The notes beneath the pieces were generated by a model. That model was not told the DNA's origin, searched no databases, and saw nothing but the letters and a program-made list of their open reading frames with translations. A program made the translations under genes and the position numbers. Shown piece by piece: positions 17,384 to 25,712 of a stretch of 64,000 nt of DNA (position 1 is the stretch's first letter; the number at the start of each line of letters is the position of its first letter). This DNA is from JAIBJN01 sp963847985 (GTDB lineage Bacteria; Actinomycetota; Thermoleophilia; Gaiellales; Gaiellaceae). The DNA lies in the NCBI GenBank assembly GCA_963847985.1, contig CAWKBS010000008.1, positions 248,001 through 312,000 on the forward strand, read 5' to 3'.

Positions 17384-17590
17384 ATGGCAACCGGAATCGT
17401 CAAGTGGTTCAACGACGCGAAGGGCTACGGCTTCATCACCCCTGACTCGGGTGAGAAGGACGTGTTCGTCCATCACAGCTCCATCGCCGGCGACGGCTTC
17501 AAGTCGCTGTCCGAGGGTGCGAAGGTCGACTTCGAGGGCGCCGAGGGTGCGAAGGGCCCCGAGGCAAAGAACGTCCGCCTCGTCGCGTAG
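17384..17590 (+). CDS. cspA: Cold-shock protein (CspA family)
   Basis: 68 aa, exactly one cold-shock domain. RNP1 is KGYGFI (residues 13-18) and RNP2 is VFVHHS (27-32), both intact, so it should bind single-stranded RNA/DNA as a chaperone. GAGGAGG lies about 8 bases before the ATG at 17384. The 144-bp upstream gap can hold a structured leader, common for csp genes, but I see no diagnostic motif. Confidence 0.96.
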   Translation: MATGIVKWFNDAKGYGFITPDSGEKDVFVHHSSIAGDGFKSLSEGAKVDFEGAEGAKGPEAKNVRLVA

Positions 17591-17672
17591 CGGCGAGAGG
17601 GTTCACGCGCGGGGGCGCCGGCGGCGGCGTCTCCAGCGCGGTTCCGTGAGGCTCGAGGACCGGCCCACGTTC

Positions 17673-18302
17673 CTACGCCGCCGAGTGGGCGCCTAACTCT
17701 CCGCGGGCGGCGGCTGGGTCCGGCAGCAGGAGCAGGTGGCTCTCGACGACCGCTTCGGCGACGTCGACGAGCTTCCGGCCGTTGTGCTGGGAGTGATCCC
17801 GGAGCATCTCGAACGCCTTGTCGGCGTCGATCGCATGGCGGGCCATCAGGATCCCCTTCGCCTGCTCGATCGTCGCGCGGCGGCCGAATGCACCCTGAAG
17901 CGTCTGGTACTCGGCGAAGCGCTGGAGCGTGATCTCGATCGCACTCTGGAGTTCCTGGGAGTCGCCGTCGACGATGTAGGCGAAGACGCCGCGTTTGGCC
18001 GCTTCGCGGACATACGCGGGATCCCTGACCGAGAGCAGGGCGATCACCGGGCACGAGGCCTCGCGGACGATCTCCGTGATCAGGTCGAGCGAATGCTCCG
18101 AGTGCAGCCCGAGGCCGACGAGCGCGACGTCGGGGCGCTCTCGGAGGGTCACCGCGCCGACCTCCGCCACATGGATCTCGCGCGCAATCACCTCATGCCC
18201 GAGCCCGACGACCACCTGGGCGAGCACATCGAGCCGCTCGCGCTTTTCGTTGGCGATCAGGACTCGCAGGTGCTCGATGTCGTTCTCGGTCATCGCTCCC
18301 AC
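17673..18302 (-). CDS. ANTAR-domain response regulator with degenerate receiver
   Basis: 209 aa. The N-terminal 125 residues have receiver-like alternation (RVLIANEKRERLDVL, PVIALLSVRDPA), but the phosphoacceptor Asp is replaced: PDVALVGLGL puts Gly63 where D is expected. The C-terminal ANTAR domain RATIEQAKGILMARH followed by AFEMLRDHSQHNGRKL is intact. ANTAR proteins bind paired RNA hairpins to block termination. With no phosphorylation site, control must be by another signal. The start is GTG 18302 or ATG 18293. It is divergent from the membrane-protein gene at 18570. Confidence 0.85.
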   Translation of the reverse strand: MGAMTENDIEHLRVLIANEKRERLDVLAQVVVGLGHEVIAREIHVAEVGAVTLRERPDVALVGLGLHSEHSLDLITEIVREASCPVIALLSVRDPAYVREAAKRGVFAYIVDGDSQELQSAIEITLQRFAEYQTLQGAFGRRATIEQAKGILMARHAIDADKAFEMLRDHSQHNGRKLVDVAEAVVESHLLLLPDPAAARGELGAHSAA

Positions 18303-18423
18303 GGCTCACGCCGGTCGCTAGGAGGAGGCCGCCGCGCGCACGGTCGAGGACCGCTCGAGTGTACCCGGAGCTCGATCGCAGCCTCAGCCTTCGCCGAACC
18401 GGGTGATAAGCTAGGGGGGTGCG

Positions 18424-18543
18424 CCGTCCCCTCGATGGGACGGTGGCGAGTCTGCACCGGTGCCACAACAATCGGCCCGGCGGCGGATCTTCCCTCAGCA
18501 AACGGGTAGCGGCAGGAAGCCGGCCTCAAATGCCGTGGCCGGC
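18424..18543 (+). promoter_or_regulatory. Hairpin-rich leader upstream of the LPG-synthase-like gene
   Basis: At least three stems can be drawn: CCGTCCC/GGGACGG with a six-base loop CTCGAT (18424-18443), GTGGC/GCCAC around 18444-18465, and GCCGGCC/GGCCGGC (18519-18543). The gene starts 27 bases later. I could not match it to a named riboswitch. Because an ANTAR gene is divergent, RNA-based control is possible, but the loop does not show the A1/G4 pattern usual for ANTAR targets. Confidence 0.3.
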
Positions 18544-18569
18544 GGGCGGCGTCGACCCTGGAGCGTCTG

Positions 18570-19784
18570 ATGGTGGAGGTTCGTGTCGTGCCGGATGCAG
18601 CGGGCGTCGACTCCGGGGCCGGCTCCAATCAGGAGCACGCGGTGATCGGCGCAGGCGCGGCGCCCCGGTCGGCCGGGGTGGAGGGCTTCTGCACTCTGTA
18701 TCGCCGCGCGAGATTCGCGGGTGGCATCGCGTTCTGCTTACTCTCGCTGGGCGCATGCCTCCTGGTCGCGCGGCGCCTGAGCGACGCGAGCTGGCCCCTC
18801 GAGGGCGCGCACCTCCCTCTGGTCTTGCTCGCCGGAGGTGCCTATCTCGCCAGCTTCGGCTTCCGCGCGTTCGGCTGGAACCGGCTGTTCCCCAGCGACG
18901 AGCGGCCCGACCGCGCGCGGTGTCTCGCGGCGTGCGGGGCGGCTGCGGCCAGCGGAGTCGTCCTGCCATTCCGGCTCGACTACGTCGTCAAGGTCTCCAC
19001 CCTGCGCCGGCTCGGCGGGGTCAGGGTCGGGCTCGAGTCGATCGCCATCTCGATCGTCGCCCTCGGCATGGTCGACGCAGTGGCGATGCTCCCGCTCGCC
19101 GTCTCCGCCCTCGCGACGTCGGGGGCTGTCCTCCGCGCGCCCCTGATCGTCGTCGTCCTCTTCTGCATCGGCTGCCTGGCGATACTCACGCTTGGACAGC
19201 GGGTGGAGCGGCTTCCCGTCGCCGGGCGCTCGGACCGCCTGCACGGCGCCTACAGGCGGGCTGCTGAAACCACTCGTCTCACCCGGTCGACGCTCGTCGC
19301 CGGTCTTCTTCTCCTGGGCTGCTGGACGTCGCGCACCCTGGGAAGCACCCTCCTGCTTAGCGCGATCGGCGTTGGGTTCTCGCCCGCGCTCGCGCTGGTC
19401 GTCCTCTGCATGAGCGCGGCCACTGCGATTCTGCCGATCACGGCGGGCGGAGCCGTCGTCGGCATGGGGACGACGGCGGGCGTTCTATTCGCGCTCGGGG
19501 TCACGAAGGGCGCGGCGGTCAATTTCGCGCTGGCCTCCGGACTCCTGCTGACCAGCGCGGCGCTCGTCGCTGCCGCGCTCGGACTGGGCGGGTCGCTTCT
19601 CCTCACGCTTCGCGCACGCCGGCCGCTGGGTGCCTGGATCCCGGCCACGGTAGGCGGACAGGGCGGCGAGCACCGATCGCTCAACCCGCGCTTTCCTTAT
19701 CACGTAAGCGCTCAAGGTCCTGACTGCCCGTCGACGGCTGCATCACCAGCCGCAGTAGTGGCCGCTGGGCCGAGCGCGACGTAA
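18570..19784 (+). CDS. Integral membrane protein, lysylphosphatidylglycerol synthase TM-region family
   Basis: 404 aa. About eight hydrophobic segments between residues 48 and 350 match the UPF0104/MprF-type flippase fold (for example LVLLAGGAYLASFGFRAFGWNRLF and LPITAGGAVVGMGTTAGVLFALG). There is no C-terminal aminoacyl-transferase domain, so it is the membrane module only, perhaps for lipid flipping or glycosyl-carrier transport. The ATG at 18570 has GGAG about 6-9 bases upstream. The last 50 residues are hydrophilic. It is convergent with the gene at 19912. Confidence 0.75.
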   Translation: MVEVRVVPDAAGVDSGAGSNQEHAVIGAGAAPRSAGVEGFCTLYRRARFAGGIAFCLLSLGACLLVARRLSDASWPLEGAHLPLVLLAGGAYLASFGFRAFGWNRLFPSDERPDRARCLAACGAAAASGVVLPFRLDYVVKVSTLRRLGGVRVGLESIAISIVALGMVDAVAMLPLAVSALATSGAVLRAPLIVVVLFCIGCLAILTLGQRVERLPVAGRSDRLHGAYRRAAETTRLTRSTLVAGLLLLGCWTSRTLGSTLLLSAIGVGFSPALALVVLCMSAATAILPITAGGAVVGMGTTAGVLFALGVTKGAAVNFALASGLLLTSAALVAAALGLGGSLLLTLRARRPLGAWIPATVGGQGGEHRSLNPRFPYHVSAQGPDCPSTAASPAAVVAAGPSAT

Positions 19785-19869
19785 AAGCACCTCGAATCGA
19801 CCATTTGCCTCCCTGCCCGTCGGGATCGCACGACCCAAACCCACGACCGGAGGGGTGGAGTAGGGCCGG

Positions 19870-19903
19870 CCGGAGGGCCTCCGGGTCGTCGGAGGCCCTC
19901 CGG
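19870..19903. terminator. Perfect 14-bp hairpin between convergent genes
   Basis: CCGGAGGGCCTCCG, a 6-base loop, then CGGAGGCCCTCCGG. It lies 8 bases beyond the stop of the minus-strand isomerase-like gene and can serve both flanking genes. Confidence 0.7.
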
Positions 19904-19911
19904 CAGCGCTC

Positions 19912-20847
19912 CTAGAACTTCACGCGATCGAGGTAGTCGAAGCCCTTCTCGGCCGCCTCGAAGGGGTCGAACGTCGGGTCGCCGAAGCGCGGGTCGTGCT
20001 CGACGACGTAGTAGCGGATGTTGCTCGTCTTCTTGGCCGTCCGGAAGATCTTCGGGAAATCGATGATGCCCTCACCGACGATCTCGATGCGCCCCGGGAA
20101 CGGGCCGGCCGCCATGTCCTTCACGTGGAAGAGCTGGATGCGCTTGCCGTAGCGCTTCAGCAGCTTCACCGGGTCGGCGCCGCCGTTGGTCGCCCAGTAC
20201 AGGTCGAGCTGGAAGACGACGTTCTTCCGCTCGGTGTTCGCCATGAGGATGTCGTAGGCCGTCCGGTTGCCGAACACACGCTGGAACTCCCAGTTGTGGT
20301 TGTGGACCATCAGGTTCTGGCCCTTCTTCCGCGCCTGCTCGCCGAGCTCGTTCAGGTACTCGGCGTAGGCGATCCACTCGGCCTCGGTGTCGTAGTCCGG
20401 CGTCGCCCCGGACCCGAAGAACTTGAGGCCGAGCGTCCGGTTCTCCTCGAGGATCGGCCCGATGTCCACCGGGCTCTCCGGCGAGCCGACGCCCACGTGG
20501 CGGCCGGACGCCTTCAGCCCGTACTTCTTGAGCAAGGCGCGATACGCCTCCGGGCTCAGCCCGCTGAGCGTGAACGGCTCGACGTTGCGGTAGCCCATGT
20601 CCCGCAGGCTGCTAAACACCTCCTCGGTGCGCGCGATGGTCGCCGCATCGGTGCCGAAGCCGATGTACTCGGCGAAGGTCCAGAGCTGGATGGAGATCTT
20701 GCTGTCCGGGACGCCCTTGCCGCCGCCGTCTCGCCCCTTACCGCCGTCCGCGCTCGCGGCGCTGGCAGCGAAGAGCGTCAGGCACACCACGAAGATCGCG
20801 ACGAGGAGCCCGTAGGTGCCACGTGCTCGACCGCTTGATGTCTTCAT
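19912..20847 (-). CDS. Secreted sugar-phosphate isomerase/epimerase-like TIM-barrel protein
   Basis: 311 aa. A clear Sec signal peptide (about 1-40, hydrophobic core LLVAIFVVCLTLFAA) precedes a xylose-isomerase-like TIM barrel (AP endonuclease family 2 fold). It carries the expected Glu/His/Asp metal-site pattern in GLKASGRHVG, LMVHNHNWEF, FQLDLYWATNGG, LFHVKDM and GEGIIDF. Proteins of this fold act on sugars and inositols. Here the reaction would take place outside the membrane. AAGGGGGAA precedes the ATG at 20847; longer upstream frames are not supported. Confidence 0.85.
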   Translation of the reverse strand: MKTSSGRARGTYGLLVAIFVVCLTLFAASAASADGGKGRDGGGKGVPDSKISIQLWTFAEYIGFGTDAATIARTEEVFSSLRDMGYRNVEPFTLSGLSPEAYRALLKKYGLKASGRHVGVGSPESPVDIGPILEENRTLGLKFFGSGATPDYDTEAEWIAYAEYLNELGEQARKKGQNLMVHNHNWEFQRVFGNRTAYDILMANTERKNVVFQLDLYWATNGGADPVKLLKRYGKRIQLFHVKDMAAGPFPGRIEIVGEGIIDFPKIFRTAKKTSNIRYYVVEHDPRFGDPTFDPFEAAEKGFDYLDRVKF

Positions 20848-21050
20848 CGTTCCCCCTTCTTTCACTGGTCGTCTTCTTGCGCCGGTTGTCCGCCGACGCT
20901 TCTGAAGGGTTGCCCTCAATCGCGCTCCGGAAACCCGGCTTGAAGAAAAAGGGAACGTGCCGACCCCACAGTCGGGCAGCGGTCCGACGACCTCGATGCC
21001 GTCAAGCTCCTCTGTGACCATTTTTTTCGGAGGTCGTCTAAGGTGCCGCG

Positions 21051-21437
21051 ATGATCCGGCTCATCGTTCGCACTGCCGTGATGCTCGTGGCCAACGCCGT
21101 CGGGCTGATCGTGGCGAACCTGGTGCTCGACGACATGGAGCTCAACTTCGACGGATTCATCATCGCGGTCATCGTCTTCACGGTCGCGATGGCGCTGATG
21201 ACGCCGTTCCTCGTCAGTACGCTGCGCCGCAACCAGTCGAGCTCGGCAGCGCTCGGCGGGGTCGCGTTGATCGCCACGATCGTCTCGTTGGTCATAACCG
21301 ATCTCGTGTCGGACGGCCTGGAGATCAACGGCTTCACGACGTGGCTCCTGGCCGCGGTGATCGTGTGGGCGGCCTCGCTGCTCGCGGCGTTCATCCTCCC
21401 CTTCCTCGGCCTCAAGAAGTACCTCGAGAACAACTGA
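21051..21437 (+). CDS. Phage holin family 4-type membrane protein
   Basis: 128 aa with four hydrophobic segments (about 5-25, 33-55, 68-88, 95-118) separated by very short loops. The size and pattern match the widespread chromosomal holin-4-like (DUF/YvlD-type) membrane proteins, which are not phage genes despite the name. TTCGGAGG lies upstream. The role in the membrane is unknown. Confidence 0.75.
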   Translation: MIRLIVRTAVMLVANAVGLIVANLVLDDMELNFDGFIIAVIVFTVAMALMTPFLVSTLRRNQSSSAALGGVALIATIVSLVITDLVSDGLEINGFTTWLLAAVIVWAASLLAAFILPFLGLKKYLENN

Positions 21438-21501
21438 CGCCTGGCGCAACGAGGCGGGCCGGGACGCGCCGTTCGGTGCATTCTTCCCCTATCGTGCCGG
21501 C

Positions 21502-22356
21502 GTGACGAGCGATCCGTCCACGACGGGCGCCGCGCCGGATAGCCGGGAAGGGGCAGTCGAGGCGATCGACAACCCGATCGAGCGCTTGAAGCTGCTCTCG
21601 GGGAACGACGACGAGATCGCGAGCTACCTCGACTCGATCGAGGTGACGAGCAAGCGCGAGCGGGAGATGATGTACGAGATCTCGCGCACGCGTCCGCTCG
21701 CGCGGCTCGATCTCTTTCCGCAGGCGCACAGGAACATGGTCGAGGCGCTCGAGTCGCTCGCCCGCCACGGATATCACGGTACGCAGGCGGGCAAGAGCCT
21801 GGGGCCATTGCGGACGGTCGTGCGGAAGGCCGTTCAGCTCGTGGCGCGCTATCTCGTGGTGTCGCACGTCAGGAACGTCTCCGAGCAGATGCGGAACCTC
21901 TACGGGCTCCGCGAGATCCAGGCACTGCCCGGAACCGAGGAGAAGCGGCAGCTCTCGCGGGCGCGGAGGGACGCCGAACGCATGGTCGAGGCCCTCGAGA
22001 CCGACGAGATCGGGCTGCCGACGTTCGTTATCGGCGCCGCTGCGCTCCCCGTCCTGGCGGCGGTGGGGCGGGCGACCGGTCTCCTCACGAGCACGCTCTG
22101 GGGCACCGTCATCGGCGTCGTCGGGATGCTCGTCGCCCTGGGCGCGTCCTGGGTGATCCTGCGGGGAACCGCGCTGGCCTCACGACGAATCCGGCTGGCG
22201 ACGATGGCCCCTCAGGAGGCGCTGTGGGCGACGATCGGCTGGTGCGGGAAGCCGCCGAAGCCGCAGATCCGGACGTTCGCGATCATCGCCATCAGCCTGA
22301 CGCTCGTCGCGTGGATCATCGTGCCGATCCTGGTCGGCATCGCGCTGGCGACCTGA
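21502..22356 (+). CDS. Membrane protein of unknown function
   Basis: 284 aa from GTG 21502. The first about 170 residues are hydrophilic and mostly helical (KREREMMYEISRTRPLARL, RNVSEQMRNLYGLREIQ). They are followed by two adjacent hydrophobic segments (about 177-215) and one at the C-terminus (about 257-282). No family recognised. It lies 64 bp after the holin-like gene on the same strand, possibly in the same transcript. Confidence 0.65.
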   Translation: MTSDPSTTGAAPDSREGAVEAIDNPIERLKLLSGNDDEIASYLDSIEVTSKREREMMYEISRTRPLARLDLFPQAHRNMVEALESLARHGYHGTQAGKSLGPLRTVVRKAVQLVARYLVVSHVRNVSEQMRNLYGLREIQALPGTEEKRQLSRARRDAERMVEALETDEIGLPTFVIGAAALPVLAAVGRATGLLTSTLWGTVIGVVGMLVALGASWVILRGTALASRRIRLATMAPQEALWATIGWCGKPPKPQIRTFAIIAISLTLVAWIIVPILVGIALAT

Positions 22357-22365
22357 GCCCGGCGG

Positions 22366-23310
22366 CTATCGGTCTCGCAGCGGGCGGGCGTCGGCGGGCG
22401 CGGTCGGGCTCGGTGTCGCGCCGAGGCCGCTGTAGGTCACCTCGTACGTCCACGACGACGCGCCGTCTCCCCAGGTCGCCGTCACGCTGCGGACGACGCC
22501 GTCGGCCCCGACGGTCACGGCCGCGTCCACGACCGCGGAGGGGTTGGCGGCGTCGCCGTGGGCCACGTAGCCGAAGGGGAGCACGCGGATCGACTCGCCT
22601 TCCTTGAAGCCGGACTCGCGGGCGACGAGGCCCGCCGCGACCGAGCCGCTGTAGACGGTGGACCCGTCGTCCAGCTGCGCGGTGGTCAGACCGCTCATGG
22701 CGTCGGTGAGCCGGCGCAGGGTGGCGCCGCCGACGTCCTCGCGCGTCGCGGCGAGGTACTCGGCCGGAGTCGTACCGGAGTCGGGGTCGATGCTCTCGGG
22801 GCTCCCCATCTCGACCCAGCGGCCGTCCTCGGGGTCGATCCCGTACATCATTCCGTCGACGAGGAGGAACTCATGTCCGGGTTTGCGCCCGGCCCGGCCG
22901 GGGCCCTCGTCGGAGAGCGCCAGGTCACCGCCGTTCCAGCGGATCGTCTTCGCGGCCCACAGCTCGTCGCCGTGCGTGATCCGAACGACCGCGGTGCCGG
23001 AACGCTCGGCGGACGCGGCGGTGACCGCCGCCGCTTGCTGGACGGCGGCAGCGGCGTCCTCGACGTCCGCGCCGCCGCCCGGGGTGCCGACGAGCAGGAG
23101 AGCGCCGACGACGGCCGCCGCTCCAACTGCTGCGCCTGCCGCCGGCAAGGCGGGGAGGAGCGCCCGCCGCCGGGACCTGTCCCGCGGAACCGGGTCGGTC
23201 AGGATGCGCTCCCTGAGGAGCCGGGCGCGCGTGTCCTCCGGAGCGGGCAGGTCGCTTTCGTCGACGGGGTTCGCGCGCTCGAGCAGCGCGAGCTCTCTCT
23301 CGCTTCTCAT
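22366..23310 (-). CDS. Anti-sigma-factor-like membrane protein partnered with an ECF sigma factor
   Basis: 314 aa. A cytoplasmic N-terminus of about 50 residues (SERELALLERANPVDESDLP), one membrane segment (about 52-76, AAGAAVGAAAVVGALLLVG) and a large outer domain. This layout is common for membrane proteins encoded right after ECF sigma factors (CU044_5270-like). The ATG overlaps the sigma-factor stop as ATGA, so expression is coupled. That it binds and inhibits the sigma factor is inference; no zinc-binding HxxxCxxC motif is present. Confidence 0.65.
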   Translation of the reverse strand: MRSERELALLERANPVDESDLPAPEDTRARLLRERILTDPVPRDRSRRRALLPALPAAGAAVGAAAVVGALLLVGTPGGGADVEDAAAAVQQAAAVTAASAERSGTAVVRITHGDELWAAKTIRWNGGDLALSDEGPGRAGRKPGHEFLLVDGMMYGIDPEDGRWVEMGSPESIDPDSGTTPAEYLAATREDVGGATLRRLTDAMSGLTTAQLDDGSTVYSGSVAAGLVARESGFKEGESIRVLPFGYVAHGDAANPSAVVDAAVTVGADGVVRSVTATWGDGASSWTYEVTYSGLGATPSPTAPADARPLRDR

Positions 23311-23855
23311 GACGTCTTCTCCAGTCTGGGTGTCGTCGCGGGCCGGCCGGCTCCGGGGCGCTCGAGTCGCTCGAGCCCGCCGCGGAAGCGGCGTCTGGCC
23401 CGGTGCAGGCGCACCTTGGCGGCCGTGCGTGTGCAGCCGAGCGCGATCGCCGCCTCGCCGACGGAGAGGCCGTCCCAGGCGATCAGGAGCAGAAGCTCGC
23501 GGTCGGTCTCGGACAGCCCGGCGAGTGCCTCGAGGACCGCCGGCCGTGCGGGCGGCTCGTGCTCACCTTCGGGCACGCCCGCGACCCGCTCGGCCAGCGC
23601 GTGCCGCCGTCCGGCGGCGCGGCGCTGGTTCGCGAGGACCCGGCGCGCGATCCCGAGGAGCCACGGCCTGGGCTCGTCAGGGAGCTCGTCGAGACGCCGC
23701 CAGGCCACGAGGAACGTCTCCGCCACCACGTCCTCGGCCTCGGCCGGGGTCGTGCGCCGGAGCGCGTACGCGGACACAGCTCGGAAGTGCTCGTCGTAGG
23801 CCTGCGCAAATCGTGCGCGCCGGCCGGCGATCTGGCTGTTCGGGCTCGGGGCCAC
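23307..23855 (-). CDS. ECF-type sigma-70 factor
   Basis: 182 aa from GTG 23855. Region 2 covers about 18-85 (AYDEHFRAVSAYALRRT, AEDVVAETFLVAWRRLDEL, WLLGIARRVLANQRR). Region 4 covers about 115-165 (LSETDRELLLLIAWDGLSVGEAA, RTAAKVRLHRARRRF). No C-terminal extension. It is directly coupled to the membrane anti-sigma candidate. The start is tentative because no strong ribosome-binding site is seen. Confidence 0.85.
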   Translation of the reverse strand: MAPSPNSQIAGRRARFAQAYDEHFRAVSAYALRRTTPAEAEDVVAETFLVAWRRLDELPDEPRPWLLGIARRVLANQRRAAGRRHALAERVAGVPEGEHEPPARPAVLEALAGLSETDRELLLLIAWDGLSVGEAAIALGCTRTAAKVRLHRARRRFRGGLERLERPGAGRPATTPRLEKTS

Positions 23856-23955
23856 GCTCAGGAGATGTCCGGCAGACGCCCGCGGGTTACACCCATGGCC
23901 GGTCACGGTACGCCGGACCGCCGGGGCGCGTCGGTGACGGGCACACTCTCTGAGG

Positions 23956-24576
23956 ATGGTCCTCGAGGTCGACACTCCGCACGGCCGGGCGCAGGCCCAT
24001 CTGCAGCTCGTGGACCGGCCACGCGGAGCGCTGGTCCTGGGCCACGGCGCCGGCGGCGGCGTGTCGGCGCCGGACCTTGCGACCGCCGCGGACGTCGCGA
24101 TCTCCGAGGGCCTGACCGTCGCGCTCGTCGAGCAGCCGTACCGCGTTGCCGGGCGCCGCTCGCCCGCGCCGGCGGGCCAGCTCGACGCCGCGTGGTCGGC
24201 TGTCGTCCAGCATCTCAGCACCGGCGAGCTCCAAGGGCTGCCGCTCGTCGCCGGCGGCCGGTCCCTGGGCGCGCGGGTGGCCTGCCGCACCGCCGGGGAC
24301 CTGGGCGCCGTCGGGGTCCTCTGTCTCGCGTTCCCGCTGCAACCGCCCCGTCGGCGTGCCGGTAACCCCGCGCCGAGCCGCCTCCACGAGCTCGACGAGG
24401 TGACGGTCCCGACGCTGGTCGTGCAGGGCGAGCGAGACCCGTTCGGCATCCCTCCCGCCGCAGAGCTCCGCACCGTGGCCCGAGTCCCGGGCGACCACGG
24501 GTTGAAGGCGGACCTCGACGCGGTGGGCGCCGCGGTGCGCGCCTGGCTTCCCGGCGTTGTCGCCCGGGCACGATGA
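23956..24576 (+). CDS. Alpha/beta hydrolase of the KANL3/Tex30 type
   Basis: 206 aa. It has GHGAGGG (oxyanion region, about 29-35), a nucleophile elbow GGRSLGAR (Ser at about 103), an acidic residue in VQGERDPFG and a catalytic His in GDHGLK, the order found in KANL3/Tex30-like hydrolases. Probably cytoplasmic; substrate unknown. It is divergent from the sigma-factor gene. Confidence 0.82.
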   Translation: MVLEVDTPHGRAQAHLQLVDRPRGALVLGHGAGGGVSAPDLATAADVAISEGLTVALVEQPYRVAGRRSPAPAGQLDAAWSAVVQHLSTGELQGLPLVAGGRSLGARVACRTAGDLGAVGVLCLAFPLQPPRRRAGNPAPSRLHELDEVTVPTLVVQGERDPFGIPPAAELRTVARVPGDHGLKADLDAVGAAVRAWLPGVVARAR

Positions 24577-24634
24577 GTTCGACGCGGACGCACGGTCTTC
24601 TTGGAGACTTGTTGACCCGAGATCGGAGAGGACG

Positions 24635-25285
24635 ATGACCCGACTGACGCTCGACATCTCGATGTCGCTCGACGGCTTCGTCGCCGGGCCGAACGCGACG
24701 CTCGAGGATCCGCTCGGCGAGGGCGGTGAGCTCTTGCATGACTGGATCCTGCCGCTCCAGTCCTGGCGTCGTGAGCACGGTAAGCCCGGCGGCGAGACCG
24801 GGGTCGACGACGAGGTGGTCGAGGAGCGGGTCGCCGCGACCGGCGCCGTCATCATGGGCAGGCGGATGTTCAGCGGCGGCGAGGGGCCGTGGGAGGACGA
24901 CCCCAACGCGGACGGGTGGTGGGGTGACGAGCCGCCGTTTCGCAAGCCGGTGTTCATCCTGACCCGGCACCCGCGGGAGCCCGAGGTCAAGAAGGGCGGC
25001 ACCACGTTCACGTTCGTCACCGATGGAATCGAGTCGGCGCTCGAGCGGGCGCGCGCGGCCGCCGGCGATCGTGACGTCCTTCTCGCCGGCGGGGCGAACG
25101 TCGCCCAGCAGTACCTCGCAGCCGGCCTCCTCGATGAGCTCGAGATCCATCTGGCCCCCGTGCTGCTCGGCGGCGGCGTCCGGCTGTTCGATCACCGGGG
25201 CGAGCCGGTGCGGCTCGACCCGACACGGGTGTTGTCATCGCCGGCGGTCGCGCACCTCCGGTTCGGCGTCGAGCGCGCCGACTAG
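24635..25285 (+). CDS. Dihydrofolate reductase/RibD C-terminal-family protein
   Basis: 216 aa. The start MTRLTLDISMSLDGFVAGP is the hallmark of the RibD-C/DHFR-like family, followed by VIMGRRMF, VFILTRHP, DVLLAGGANVAQQYL and APVLLGGGVRLF. NADPH-dependent reductase activity is expected from the fold, but the substrate is unknown. GGAGAGG is 4 bases before the ATG at 24635. Its stop overlaps the stop of the convergent gene. Confidence 0.9.
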   Translation: MTRLTLDISMSLDGFVAGPNATLEDPLGEGGELLHDWILPLQSWRREHGKPGGETGVDDEVVEERVAATGAVIMGRRMFSGGEGPWEDDPNADGWWGDEPPFRKPVFILTRHPREPEVKKGGTTFTFVTDGIESALERARAAAGDRDVLLAGGANVAQQYLAAGLLDELEIHLAPVLLGGGVRLFDHRGEPVRLDPTRVLSSPAVAHLRFGVERAD

Positions 25286-25695
25286 CCTGCGTCCGGCGGC
25301 GCGTGCTCGGCGAGCCAGGCCTTCGCCACGCGCTTGGGCACGCGGGTGAGCCAGGCCTCGACGACCATGTCCTCCAGCTCCTCACGGTCGAGGCGGGCGA
25401 GCGCCGGGATGCGGATCAGCACGGCGGGATAGCCCTTGAAGTGCGGCGTCGTGAAGAAGATCCCGCGGTCGTCGGCCAGGATCAGCTCCTTCACGTCGAG
25501 GTCGACGACGCGGAGCATCAGCACGTCGTCGAGCCGCTCGCCCGTGTCCGGGTCGACGGCGTCGGCCCGGCGGCGGCGGTGAACGCAGAGGAGCTTCCCG
25601 TGCGCGCGATACGTGGGCCGGCCGTCGTCGGAGAGCTCCTTCGTAGTCTCCGGCAGCGCCAGCGCCAGCTTCTCGAGGTCGGCCATGGTCGCCAT
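25282..25695 (-). CDS. MmcQ/YjbR-family DNA-binding-like protein
   Basis: 137 aa, typical length. Family features are the N-terminal helix LEKLALALPETTKE, then YRAHGKLLCV and FFTTPHFKGYPAVLIRI, ending with a helical LTRVPKRVAKAWL. YjbR proteins have a CyaY-like/double-wing fold. It starts at ATG 25695 (or 25686), 17 bp after the SigG-like gene stop, suggesting cotranscription. Confidence 0.85.
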   Translation of the reverse strand: MATMADLEKLALALPETTKELSDDGRPTYRAHGKLLCVHRRRRADAVDPDTGERLDDVLMLRVVDLDVKELILADDRGIFFTTPHFKGYPAVLIRIPALARLDREELEDMVVEAWLTRVPKRVAKAWLAEHAPPDAG

Positions 25696-25712
25696 GCCGC
25701 GCCCTCGGGGAG

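Noticed and set aside
18424..18569. Possible cobalamin, c-di-GMP or ydaO-type riboswitch
   Set aside because: Fragments such as AGGAAGCCGG look similar to B12-riboswitch pieces, but the conserved core order and the B12 box are missing; kept only as an unnamed structured leader.
21051..21437. Prophage remnant suggested by the holin-like gene
   Set aside because: The family is a common chromosomal membrane protein, and no other phage gene is near.
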